Below are positions 1-5,275 of a stretch of DNA of 7,168 nucleotides, one piece after another. A program made the position numbers and the translations under genes. The notes under the pieces are model-generated. The model was not told the DNA's origin, made no database searches, and saw only the letters and a program-made list of their open reading frames with translations. Origin of the DNA: Acidobacteriota bacterium (GTDB taxonomy: Bacteria; Acidobacteriota; Thermoanaerobaculia; Gp7-AA8). The stretch is taken from contig QHVY01000082.1 of the NCBI GenBank assembly GCA_003223695.1, positions 1 to 7,168 of the forward strand, read 5' to 3'. How positions within the stretch are numbered: the first letter of the stretch is position 1; each line of letters begins with the position of its first letter.

Positions 1-1
1 G

Positions 2-412
2 AAGGGCTTCTACAACGGCACAAAGTTCCACCGCGTCATCCCCGGCTTCATGGTCCAGGGCGGGGATCCGAATACGAAGACGTCGGACGCCTCGAGCTGG
101 GGCACCGGCGGCTCCGGAAAAAATGTCGCTGCTGAGTTCAGTACCGTCAGCCACAAGCGCGGCATCGTCTCGATGGCTCGCGCTGCGGACCCAAACAGCG
201 CGTCATCGCAGTTTTTCATCGTGGTCAAGGACTCTCCTTTTCTCGACCGGCAGTACACCGTCTTCGGACAGGTGACGAAGGGCGTGGACGTTGCCGACAA
301 GATCGTCAGCGCGCCGCGCGACGCGAATGACCGGCCGAACAGTCCGACGACGATCGAGAAAGTCGTCATCCGCGATGCGAAGGCGAACGAGAAGGGACCA
401 ACACCGAAGTAG
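2..412 (+). CDS. Peptidyl-prolyl cis-trans isomerase, cyclophilin type (5' end outside window)
   Basis: Cyclophilins catalyse cis-trans isomerisation of X-Pro peptide bonds and assist protein folding. The reading frame is open from base 2, so the start codon and N-terminus lie upstream. The visible 136 codons contain the cyclophilin core: FHRVIPGFMVQGGDP near the beginning, including the catalytic Arg of the FHR motif, then GTGGSGKN, then SMARAADPNSASSQFFI and the C-terminal FGQVTKGVDVADKI strand-helix. The tail ending at KGPTPK is short, so this is a single-domain enzyme in what is visible. Whether it has a signal peptide cannot be judged without the N-terminus. The position equivalent to the cyclosporin-contacting Trp of human CypA appears not to be Trp, which is usual for bacterial members. 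The family assignment is secure, but the subfamily (PpiA or PpiB) is not resolved. Confidence 0.95.
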   Translation, partial: KGFYNGTKFHRVIPGFMVQGGDPNTKTSDASSWGTGGSGKNVAAEFSTVSHKRGIVSMARAADPNSASSQFFIVVKDSPFLDRQYTVFGQVTKGVDVADKIVSAPRDANDRPNSPTTIEKVVIRDAKANEKGPTPK

Positions 413-489
413 TTTCGCGTTCTTCGTTCTCCGTTCTTCGTAGGTGGGCGGCGGCACGGAGGACGAACAACGAAGCACGTACGACGAAC
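413..489. repeat. Imperfect inverted/direct repeat in the cyclophilin-kinase gap
   Basis: The 77-nt gap has a left arm around 417-441 built from near-direct repeats of the type gttcttcgt. Its right arm, around 463-489, is rich in acgaac/cgaag and is roughly the reverse complement of the left arm. The pairing is imperfect, and I see no T-tract that would make it a clear intrinsic terminator. The right arm runs up to the GTG start of the next gene. It could be a degenerate intergenic repeat or a weak transcript-end hairpin. I see no promoter here. Confidence 0.4.
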
Positions 490-1551
490 GTGACCGAGCC
501 AGCTCTCCCGGATGAGGCGGCCGCATTTCTTCGTAAGAGTGTCGGTGATGCCTGGTCCGTGGAGCCGCTGGCCGGCGATGCATCCGTGCGCCGCTACTTT
601 CGTGTGCGACTGCCGGACGGGTCGACCCGAATGCTCGCGTACTATCCCCGCGAGGTGCGGCCGCAACTTCTGCAGTTTCTCGATGCCTATCGCGCCGTGC
701 AGCCGCACGGCCGCGTTCCGCAGGTTCTGGAACACTCGGATGCCGCTGTGTTGCAGGTCGACGTTGGCGATCAAACGCTCTTCGATCTGCTGCACGGCGA
801 CCGCGAGTCCGGCGTGCGGCTGTATCGACAGGCGATCGATACGCTGGTCGCTTTCCAGCGCGCGACGGCGGGAGAGGTCAATCCGCCGTTCAGCTCCGAT
901 TTTTTCTTCAACGAGCTCGAGATGACGCGCCAGTTCTACGTCGAGGCGCTGATGGACGTCCCCGCGGAGTCGAGCCGGCGTCTGGTGCCGATGTTTCGCA
1001 GCCTGACGGACAGCCTCTCGCGGCATCCATATCTACTCTGTCACCGGGATTATCATGGGCAGAATATACATATATTAAATAGTACTCTTTATATTATCGA
1101 TTATCAGGACATGAGGATGGGCCCTGACACCTACGATCTGGCGTCGCTCCTCCGCGACCGCGGCGTCGCCCGGCTCCTCGGCGAAAGCACTGAGATGGAT
1201 CTTCTCGCGTACTACAGCGGCTTGCGGGAGTCGAACGTAGAACCGGCTCTTAGCCGGTTCGCGCCGGCTGGAGAGCCGGCGCTACGTTCTCTAAGTAAGC
1301 GCTATTTCGAGACACTCCTTCAACGCTCGCTCAAAATCCTGGGGACGTTCTCGCGTCAGCCGATCGAGCGCGGGCGTCTGCACTATCTCGAGTTCATCCC
1401 GCCCACGCTCGAAAGCGTCGAGCGTTGCCTCCGCGAGCTGCCGGAATTTGAGGAGCTGGCGCGCGCATTTCCGCTGCGGTTCTCCATTCAGCAGGCGCAG
1501 GCGCGCGTAAGAAGGATCATTGATGCACAAAATCACGCTGCTTCCCGGTGA
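490..1551 (+). CDS. AmgK-like sugar/aminoglycoside phosphotransferase family protein (COG3178)
   Basis: This 353-aa protein belongs to the aminoglycoside-phosphotransferase/kinase fold. The closest recognisable group is COG3178, which includes AmgK, the anomeric N-acetylmuramate/N-acetylglucosamine kinase of peptidoglycan recycling. Visible signatures are GDASVRRYF at residues 29-37, typical of AmgK N-lobes, and the catalytic loop HRDYHGQN at 185-192 (Asp187, Asn192). The metal-binding IIDYQD follows, with Asp204. DLASLL and a C-terminal QRSLKILGTF at 278-287 are also typical. The GTG at 490 is the only in-frame start that keeps the complete N-lobe; it lacks a clear Shine-Dalgarno sequence. 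The 3' end overlaps the dehydrogenase gene by 29 nt, suggesting coupled translation. No MurU nucleotidyltransferase partner is visible next to it, so the substrate is uncertain. Two oddities are an in-frame palindromic repeat encoding residues 249-267 and a strongly AT-rich patch over the catalytic loop. Confidence 0.88.
   Translation: MTEPALPDEAAAFLRKSVGDAWSVEPLAGDASVRRYFRVRLPDGSTRMLAYYPREVRPQLLQFLDAYRAVQPHGRVPQVLEHSDAAVLQVDVGDQTLFDLLHGDRESGVRLYRQAIDTLVAFQRATAGEVNPPFSSDFFFNELEMTRQFYVEALMDVPAESSRRLVPMFRSLTDSLSRHPYLLCHRDYHGQNIHILNSTLYIIDYQDMRMGPDTYDLASLLRDRGVARLLGESTEMDLLAYYSGLRESNVEPALSRFAPAGEPALRSLSKRYFETLLQRSLKILGTFSRQPIERGRLHYLEFIPPTLESVERCLRELPEFEELARAFPLRFSIQQAQARVRRIIDAQNHAASR
1062..1106 (+). 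other. AT-rich, rare-codon patch over the kinase catalytic loop
   Basis: About 45 nt inside a GC-rich gene are overwhelmingly A/T and use codons hardly seen elsewhere in the window (ATA twice, TTA, AGT, ACT, CTT, TAT). The patch encodes the segment from the catalytic Asn192 to the metal-binding Asp204, so the protein motif is intact while base composition changes abruptly at both edges. A TATATT-like hexamer occurs at 1090-1095, but no matching -35 element is evident. Confidence 0.6.
1233..1289. repeat. Palindromic repeat copy A, inserted in frame in the kinase gene
   Basis: The outer inverted repeat gaacgta/tacgttc (1233-1239 and 1283-1289) encloses two hairpins. Hairpin 1 is aaccggct/agccggtt with loop ctt (1241-1259). 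Hairpin 2 is gcgccggct/agccggcgc with loop ggag (1261-1282). The whole could fold as a three-way junction. Length is 57 nt, exactly 19 codons, so the host frame is kept and it is translated as residues 249-267 of the kinase. Bases 1261-1287 are identical to 5087-5113 in copy B. Confidence 0.88.
1511..1516 (+). promoter_or_regulatory. Ribosome binding site deciding the isocitrate dehydrogenase start
   Basis: GAAGGA ends six bases before ATG 1523. This supports ATG 1523 over the in-frame TTG at 1520. It lies inside the end of the kinase gene, so the dehydrogenase can be initiated independently within the same transcript. Confidence 0.6.
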
Positions 1552-2545
1552 CGGCATTGGGCCGGAGGTCACAGCGTCGGTGGTGGCGATCATCGATTGC
1601 GCGGGAGTCAAGGTCGAGTGGGAGAAGCACTTCGTCGGATCGGAGGCGATCGCGCGATCAGGGGATCCACTGCCGCAGGAAGTGCTCGATTCCATCCTGC
1701 GCAACCGCGTCGCTCTCAAAGGTCCGGTGACGACGCCGGTCGGCACCGGATTCACATCCATCAACGTACGCCTGCGAAAAACGCTCGACCTCTACGCGAA
1801 CCTCCGGCCGGTGCACTCGATGCCGAACATCATCACCAGATTCGAAGACGTCGATCTGATCGTCGTCCGCGAAAACACGGAAGATTTGTACAGCGGCCTG
1901 GAGCATGAGGTGGTGCCGGGCGTCGTCGAGTCGCTGAAGATCATCACGGAGCGTGCCTCGACGCGCATCGCGCGCTTCGCGTTCGAGTACGCACGCGCGC
2001 ACGGCCGCAAAAAAGTGACCGCGGTACACAAAGCGAACATCATGAAGATGTCCGACGGGCTCTTCCTGCAATGTTTTCGGAACGTGGCCAGGAATTACCC
2101 GAATATCGAAGCCGATGACAAGATCGTCGACAACCTCTGCATGCAGCTCGTGGTCGACCCGAATCAATTCGACGTGCTGCTGCTCGAGAATCTCTACGGC
2201 GATATCGTTTCCGATCTCGCGGCGGGTCTGGTGGGGGGGTTGGGTGTGGTGGCGGGGGCGAACATCGGCGAAAACGGCGCGGTATTCGAGGCCGTGCATG
2301 GCAGTGCGCCCGACATCGCCGGTCAAAACAAAGCCAATCCGCTCGCGCTCCTGAAATCGGCGGTGCTCATGCTGCTGCACATCGGAGAGGCCGCGTCCGC
2401 GCGGCGGATCGAGCACGCGATCGTGAAGGTTCTCGCCTCCGGTCCCGAACACCGGACACGCGACATCGGCGGCACGGGCACCACTTCGGACTTCACAGCT
2501 GCGATGTGCGAGACGCTGCGCCGCGGCATGCGCGCGAATGACTAA
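1523..2545 (+). CDS. NAD-dependent isocitrate dehydrogenase (isocitrate/isopropylmalate dehydrogenase family)
   Basis: This 340-aa decarboxylating dehydrogenase is predicted to convert isocitrate to 2-oxoglutarate in the TCA cycle. The N-terminus HKITLLPGDGIGPEV is the family signature. Substrate-site residues equivalent to E. coli Icd Ser113, Asn115, Arg119, Arg129, Arg153 and Tyr160 appear as Ser79, Asn81, Arg85, Arg95, Arg116 and Tyr123. Lys170 and Asp203 are the likely catalytic pair, and Asp227 and Asp231 the metal ligands (NLYGDIVSD). The Ser-x-Asn-x-x-Leu-Arg pattern favours isocitrate over isopropylmalate. The cofactor loop reads HGSAPDIAG, with Asp264-Ile265 where NADP enzymes carry Lys-Tyr; this is the NAD-specific pattern. 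The short length fits the NAD/homoisocitrate-like subfamily, so homoisocitrate dehydrogenase is the main alternative. Start ATG 1523 has GAAGGA upstream. The stop overlaps the DUF309 start. An unusually G-rich stretch occurs near codons 234-246. Confidence 0.92.
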   Translation: MHKITLLPGDGIGPEVTASVVAIIDCAGVKVEWEKHFVGSEAIARSGDPLPQEVLDSILRNRVALKGPVTTPVGTGFTSINVRLRKTLDLYANLRPVHSMPNIITRFEDVDLIVVRENTEDLYSGLEHEVVPGVVESLKIITERASTRIARFAFEYARAHGRKKVTAVHKANIMKMSDGLFLQCFRNVARNYPNIEADDKIVDNLCMQLVVDPNQFDVLLLENLYGDIVSDLAAGLVGGLGVVAGANIGENGAVFEAVHGSAPDIAGQNKANPLALLKSAVLMLLHIGEAASARRIEHAIVKVLASGPEHRTRDIGGTGTTSDFTAAMCETLRRGMRAND

Positions 2546-2939
2546 ACCCGATTTCCGCAGCCACTTCCTCGAAGGCATCGACCATTTCAACTCCCGCCGA
2601 TTCTGGGAGGCGCACGAGGCGTGGGAGACGCTTTGGCTCGAAGCGGAGTCGGATCTCGACCAATATCTTCAGGGGCTGATTCAGATCGCCGCCGCGTACC
2701 ACCACATCCAGCGCGGAACGTACCGTGGTGCGCCACGATTATTTGCGGCAGCGCTGAAGCGCCTCGAGCCGTTCCCCCTCCTCTGCTGCGGGCTCGATCG
2801 TACTGAAGTCGATGCCGCAGCGCGCCGGCATTGGAAATGGCTGGAAAGCGGGCCGGAGAGCCCTCTCGATGCGAGTGAATATCCCAGGCTGAGCGTCCCG
2901 GACACGTCCGCGGTTGCACCGACTTCGTTGCAGTGGTGA
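2538..2939 (+). CDS. DUF309 family protein
   Basis: This 133-aa, probably soluble protein has the DUF309 signature. FNSRRFWEAHEAWETLW at residues 17-33 is followed by DQYLQGLIQIAAAYHH at 41-56, then a Gly-Ala turn and a Leu-rich helix. The fold is expected to be an all-helical bundle, and the conserved Glu/His of EAHE, Trp and Gln residues suggest a shared surface or site. No biochemical function is established that I can name. The ATG at 2538 overlaps the last 8 nt of the dehydrogenase gene, so the two are probably translationally coupled. The C-terminal third (after about residue 85) is poorly conserved and Pro/Ser-rich. Family assignment is strong and function unknown. Confidence 0.88.
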   Translation: MTKPDFRSHFLEGIDHFNSRRFWEAHEAWETLWLEAESDLDQYLQGLIQIAAAYHHIQRGTYRGAPRLFAAALKRLEPFPLLCCGLDRTEVDAAARRHWKWLESGPESPLDASEYPRLSVPDTSAVAPTSLQW

Positions 2940-2963
2940 CAGCAGTGACAATCACGCTACAAT
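2936..2963 (+). promoter_or_regulatory. Candidate sigma-70-type promoter for the siroheme decarboxylase gene
   Basis: GTGACA at 2936-2941 and TACAAT at 2958-2963 are separated by 16 bases and match the -35/-10 consensus in five of six positions each. The site starts at the end of the DUF309 gene and predicts transcription beginning near 2970, about 40 nt before ATG 3012. It would make the decarboxylase an independent transcription unit. This was judged by eye only. Confidence 0.45.
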
Positions 2964-3011
2964 TCAACACCCATCCCATTACTGACGAACGCTGGCGTGC
3001 GGGGGACCCAA

Positions 3012-4043
3012 ATGCAGGATATCGATCAACGGGACAGGGACCTATTGGGTGCACTGCAGGGCGAGATTCCTCTCGTGTCGACGCCGTTCGCTGTCATCGG
3101 ACAGATCATCGACATGTCCGAGAAGGAAGTCATCAAACGCACCGAGCGCCTGAAGCGAGAAGGAATCGTTCGGCAGCTCTGTGCGCAGTTCGATGCGCGC
3201 TCTCTCGGATATCGTTCCTGTCTCGTGGCGGCGAAGGTCAATGCCGATCGCATTGATGACGCCGCGCAGTCGATCAATGCGCATCCGGGGGTAACGCAGA
3301 ACTACCGGCGCAACAATGATTTCAATTTGTGGTTCACGATCGCCGTCTCGCCGAACTCTCAACTCGGTCTCGAAAAGACCGTTCAAGTCCTCGGCGACGA
3401 AGCCGAATGCGAGATCGTGCGTTCGCTGCCCACGCTGAAACTGTTCAAGGGCGGCTCGGAATCGGCCGAGGGACACACCGGCGACGATACGCATCATGCC
3501 GATGAGAAATATGTTCCGCTGACCCCTCTCGAAGTGGAATGCGTTCGTCTTCTGCAACGCGATCTTCCGTTGCAGCCGCGGCCGTTCGACATGGTCGCGA
3601 AAAATACTGCACTCACCGCGGACGAGCTTCTCAATATCGGCCGCACGCTCCAGAAACGTGGCCAGGTCCGCCGCTTCGGCGCGTTGGTGCAGTCGCGAAA
3701 GCCTGGATTCTCGGCGAGCGCGATGGCGGTGTGGGTTGTGCCGGAAGAGCGTGTCGAGGAGCTTGGCTCGCGGATGTCACAGAACAAGGCCGTGTCGCAT
3801 TGCTATCTGCGTCCGGTATACGCCGACTGGCCGTACAACCTCTACACCATCGTTCATGGCCGCTCGGTTGACGAATGCGAGTCGATCATCAATGATCTCG
3901 CCGCCGACACCGGATTGCGCGAGAAGCAGGCGCTCTATCCGACGAAGGAGTACAAAAAAACGCGCATTACACTCTTCTCATCCGAGGCGGAGGAATGGGA
4001 AGCGGCGCACGGCGCGAAGCGAGCCGCGAGTGCCGCGTCCTAG
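3012..4043 (+). CDS. Fused siroheme decarboxylase (AhbA-AhbB / NirDL type)
   Basis: This 343-aa protein has two tandem Lrp/AsnC-like halves, each a winged helix plus a ferredoxin-like domain. Siroheme decarboxylases remove acetate carboxyls from siroheme to give 12,18-didecarboxysiroheme, in the alternative heme pathway (AhbAB) or in heme d1 synthesis (NirDLGH). The first half (about 1-148) carries HPGVTQNYRRNNDFNLWFT at 91-109. The second (about 168-325) carries RRFGALV at 220-226, VSHCYLRPVYADWPYNLY at 261-278 and TKEYKKTRI at 311-319. These motifs are diagnostic of this family rather than of amino-acid regulators. A polar linker (about 149-167) joins the halves. ATG 3012 is preferred over GTG 2997 because a purine-rich GGGGGA lies five bases upstream. 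No other heme-pathway gene is visible nearby, so whether it serves heme b or d1 is open. It is convergent with the parvulin gene. Confidence 0.85.
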   Translation: MQDIDQRDRDLLGALQGEIPLVSTPFAVIGQIIDMSEKEVIKRTERLKREGIVRQLCAQFDARSLGYRSCLVAAKVNADRIDDAAQSINAHPGVTQNYRRNNDFNLWFTIAVSPNSQLGLEKTVQVLGDEAECEIVRSLPTLKLFKGGSESAEGHTGDDTHHADEKYVPLTPLEVECVRLLQRDLPLQPRPFDMVAKNTALTADELLNIGRTLQKRGQVRRFGALVQSRKPGFSASAMAVWVVPEERVEELGSRMSQNKAVSHCYLRPVYADWPYNLYTIVHGRSVDECESIINDLAADTGLREKQALYPTKEYKKTRITLFSSEAEEWEAAHGAKRAASAAS

Positions 4044-4097
4044 GTGTGCGGGCCGGCTTCGGCCGGCCAGACCGGCTAAAGCCGGTCCTCACACCTA
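4041..4097. repeat. Palindromic repeat copy C between convergent genes, containing both stop codons
   Basis: The outer inverted repeat taggtgtg/cacaccta (4041-4048 and 4090-4097) encloses two hairpins. The first is ggccggc/gccggcc with loop ttcg (4051-4068). The second is gaccggct/agccggtc with loop aa (4070-4087). The architecture matches copies A and B although the sequences differ. The TAG of the decarboxylase gene is 4041-4043, and the TAG of the minus-strand parvulin gene is 4095-4097, so both stops are formed by the outer stem. It lacks a T-tract but may act as a bidirectional transcript-end or stabilising structure. Confidence 0.82.
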
Positions 4098-5015
4098 TCT
4101 GATGTTTTCGGGATGAACGGCGACCTTTCCCTGTGACATCAGCGAATCCGTCAGGCGCGTGACACTCGTCATCACCTCGGGAACGTTCTGCGTCATCAGA
4201 AACTCTCGAATTCCTGATTTCGCATGCTCGAATGACTCGGCGCCTGCCGGCTGTTTATCTTCGACGAAAATGATGTGATATCCGAATTTCGTCTCGACGA
4301 TGCCGGTAGGAACGCCTGGCTTGAGATTCCACACGATCTGATCGACGTCAGGATCAAGTTGGCCTTTCGTGACCCAGCCGAGATCTCCTCCCGATTGCGC
4401 CGAAGCATCCTCCGAGTATTGCCGCGCCAGCTGCGCGAATTGCGAGATGCGGACGCGCGCCGCCGCAGCGGGATCGTTGATCTCGTGAGTGGCGCTGTTG
4501 TCCTCGCGCAGTTGAACGGCAATGCGCTGGATCAACTCGAACGCCTGCTGTTTTGTGTGCGGATTCGACCCGCTGTTGGAAGCGGTAATCAGGATGTGAC
4601 GGACGTGGACGCGTTCGGGAGTGGCGAAATCTTCCGGGTGCTGATCGTAATACTGGCGGACGACCGCGTCGGTAATGATCTTCGATGCGACGACGTCACG
4701 AATGTAGCGGTCGAAAAGCGTCGATTCTTTCGCCGCTTCCATGTCTACCTGCACGTCGGGACGTTTGTCGAATCCAGATTTGATTGCCTCCTGAATCACC
4801 AGGCGTTTGCGAACGTAATTGTCGAGGAAGGCCGCTTTGCCACCCGATTTTTCATACTGCGCTCGCATCTGCTCACCGATGCGATCGTAGAGTTGATCGA
4901 GCTTCTGCGCCGTGATCATTTCACCGTTGATGACGGCGACCGGTTTCTGCGCGTCATTCGTCTGCGCAAACGCGGGGAGAGCCAGGAGAAATATGCACGC
5001 AATCTTTCGCATCAT
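4095..5015 (-). CDS. Exported parvulin-type peptidyl-prolyl isomerase (SurA/PrsA/PpiC-like)
   Basis: This 306-aa protein is predicted to act as a foldase or chaperone outside the cytoplasm. A signal peptide is clear: positive MMRK, a hydrophobic stretch to about residue 14 and a likely cleavage after AFA at residue 17. There is no lipobox, so a soluble periplasmic protein is more likely than a PrsA-type lipoprotein. A helical SurA-N-like region spans about 22-130 (VINGEMIT, YVRKRLVIQEAI). The parvulin domain covers about 135-255, with VRHILI at 138-143, FAQLARQYSEDASA at 193-206, GGDLGW at 209-214 and GYHIIFVEDK at 245-254. The domain has a longer than usual linker (about 170-190) before FAQLA. 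A C-terminal helix follows. The start could be either of two consecutive ATGs (5015 or 5012); no strong ribosome site helps choose. It is divergent from dnaB and convergent with the decarboxylase gene. Confidence 0.92.
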   Translation of the reverse strand: MMRKIACIFLLALPAFAQTNDAQKPVAVINGEMITAQKLDQLYDRIGEQMRAQYEKSGGKAAFLDNYVRKRLVIQEAIKSGFDKRPDVQVDMEAAKESTLFDRYIRDVVASKIITDAVVRQYYDQHPEDFATPERVHVRHILITASNSGSNPHTKQQAFELIQRIAVQLREDNSATHEINDPAAAARVRISQFAQLARQYSEDASAQSGGDLGWVTKGQLDPDVDQIVWNLKPGVPTGIVETKFGYHIIFVEDKQPAGAESFEHAKSGIREFLMTQNVPEVMTSVTRLTDSLMSQGKVAVHPENIR

Positions 5016-5060
5016 GACGCGCTGACCAACGTCACTCGGAATTGGGGCATTCCTACTCCT

Positions 5061-5112
5061 CGTAGAGCCGACTCTCAGTCGGCTCGGCGCCGGCTGGAGA
5101 GCCGGCGCTACG
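5061..5112. repeat. Palindromic repeat copy B in the dnaB upstream region
   Basis: The outer inverted repeat cgtag/ctacg (5061-5065 and 5108-5112) encloses hairpin 1, agccgact/agtcggct with loop ctc (5066-5084). Hairpin 2 is gcgccggct/agccggcgc with loop ggag (5087-5108). Hairpin 2 and the following bases are identical to copy A over 27 nt. Hairpin 1 differs from copy A at two positions in each arm, and both changes keep the base pair. Confidence 0.88.
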
Positions 5113-5143
5113 TCGCGCGACCCTTGTCAAGAAAAATATTCTC

Positions 5144-5163
5144 TTTTCCGCCGCTGCGGAAAA
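5144..5163. promoter_or_regulatory. Perfect 8-bp dyad, possible operator or hairpin upstream of dnaB
   Basis: ttttccgc and gcggaaaa are exact reverse complements around the 4-nt centre cgct. The dyad lies immediately upstream of the candidate extended -10, where a -35 or regulator would bind. On either strand it could also be a short stem with A/T flanks. The evidence is symmetry and position only. Confidence 0.4.
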
Positions 5164-5168
5164 GTTCT

Positions 5169-5177
5169 GCTAATCTG
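5169..5177 (+). promoter_or_regulatory. Candidate extended -10 element for dnaB
   Basis: TGCTAATCT fits the TGnTANNNT form of an extended -10 box. No -35 match is found at 17-bp spacing (5149-5154), where the dyad lies instead. It predicts a start near 5184 and a leader of about 90 nt before ATG 5276. This is a weak call. Confidence 0.28.
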
Positions 5178-5200
5178 AGATGACTCCCCCGAGCGATGCT

Positions 5201-5236
5201 GCTGAAAAATTGTGGAGGGATTGTGGGGTTTTCAGC
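5201..5236. repeat. Inverted repeat enclosing GT-rich direct repeats in the dnaB leader
   Basis: gctgaaaa (5201-5208) and ttttcagc (5229-5236) are exact reverse complements. The 20-nt loop holds two near-identical units, attgtggagg and gattgtgggg. In the transcript it could form a stem-loop with a G-rich loop about 40 nt before the dnaB start. The units are not recognisable DnaA boxes. Confidence 0.45.
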
Positions 5237-5275
5237 GACGCAAGAAATCGCTCTTAGAATGCCCCTCATCGTCCA

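Larger units (their letters stand above)
5016..5275. other. Divergent intergenic region between the parvulin gene and dnaB
   Basis: This 260-nt stretch has no convincing gene. It holds palindromic repeat copy B (5061-5112), an AT-rich tract (about 5131-5147), a perfect 8-bp dyad (5144-5163), a candidate extended -10 (5169-5177) and a second 8-bp dyad enclosing direct repeats (5201-5236). Promoters for both flanking genes must lie here or within the flanking coding sequence. No clear promoter is visible on the minus strand. Confidence 0.6.

Noticed and set aside
10..1026. Long minus-strand open frame opposite the cyclophilin and kinase genes
   Set aside because: It covers two genes with clear family motifs on the other strand, crosses their intergenic gap, and shows only Arg/His-rich low-complexity text typical of antisense frames in GC-rich DNA.
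1658..2590. 310-codon minus-strand open frame opposite isocitrate dehydrogenase
   Set aside because: It is the mirror of a fully conserved dehydrogenase. Its translation has no recognisable motif and is rich in Arg, His and Asp, as expected from antisense reading.
3953..3961. Run of seven A residues near the end of the decarboxylase gene as a frameshift site
   Set aside because: The zero frame continues through the conserved KEYKKTRI motif to a sensible C-terminus, and there is no downstream structure requiring a frameshift.
5125..5130. TTGACA on the minus strand as a -35 element for the parvulin gene
   Set aside because: The -10 position at normal spacing falls in the GC stem of repeat copy B and has no match. 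Removing the repeat in silico gives only a poor TAGGAA, so a promoter split by insertion is not supportable.
4275..5183. 302-codon plus-strand open frame opposite the parvulin gene
   Set aside because: The minus strand encodes an intact signal peptide and parvulin domain. The plus frame has no family features and runs through the palindromic repeat copy B.
5209..5228. GT-rich repeats before dnaB as DnaA boxes or an origin
   Set aside because: The units contain TTGTGG but do not match TTATCCACA or its complement, and there is no cluster or AT-rich unwinding element of origin type.
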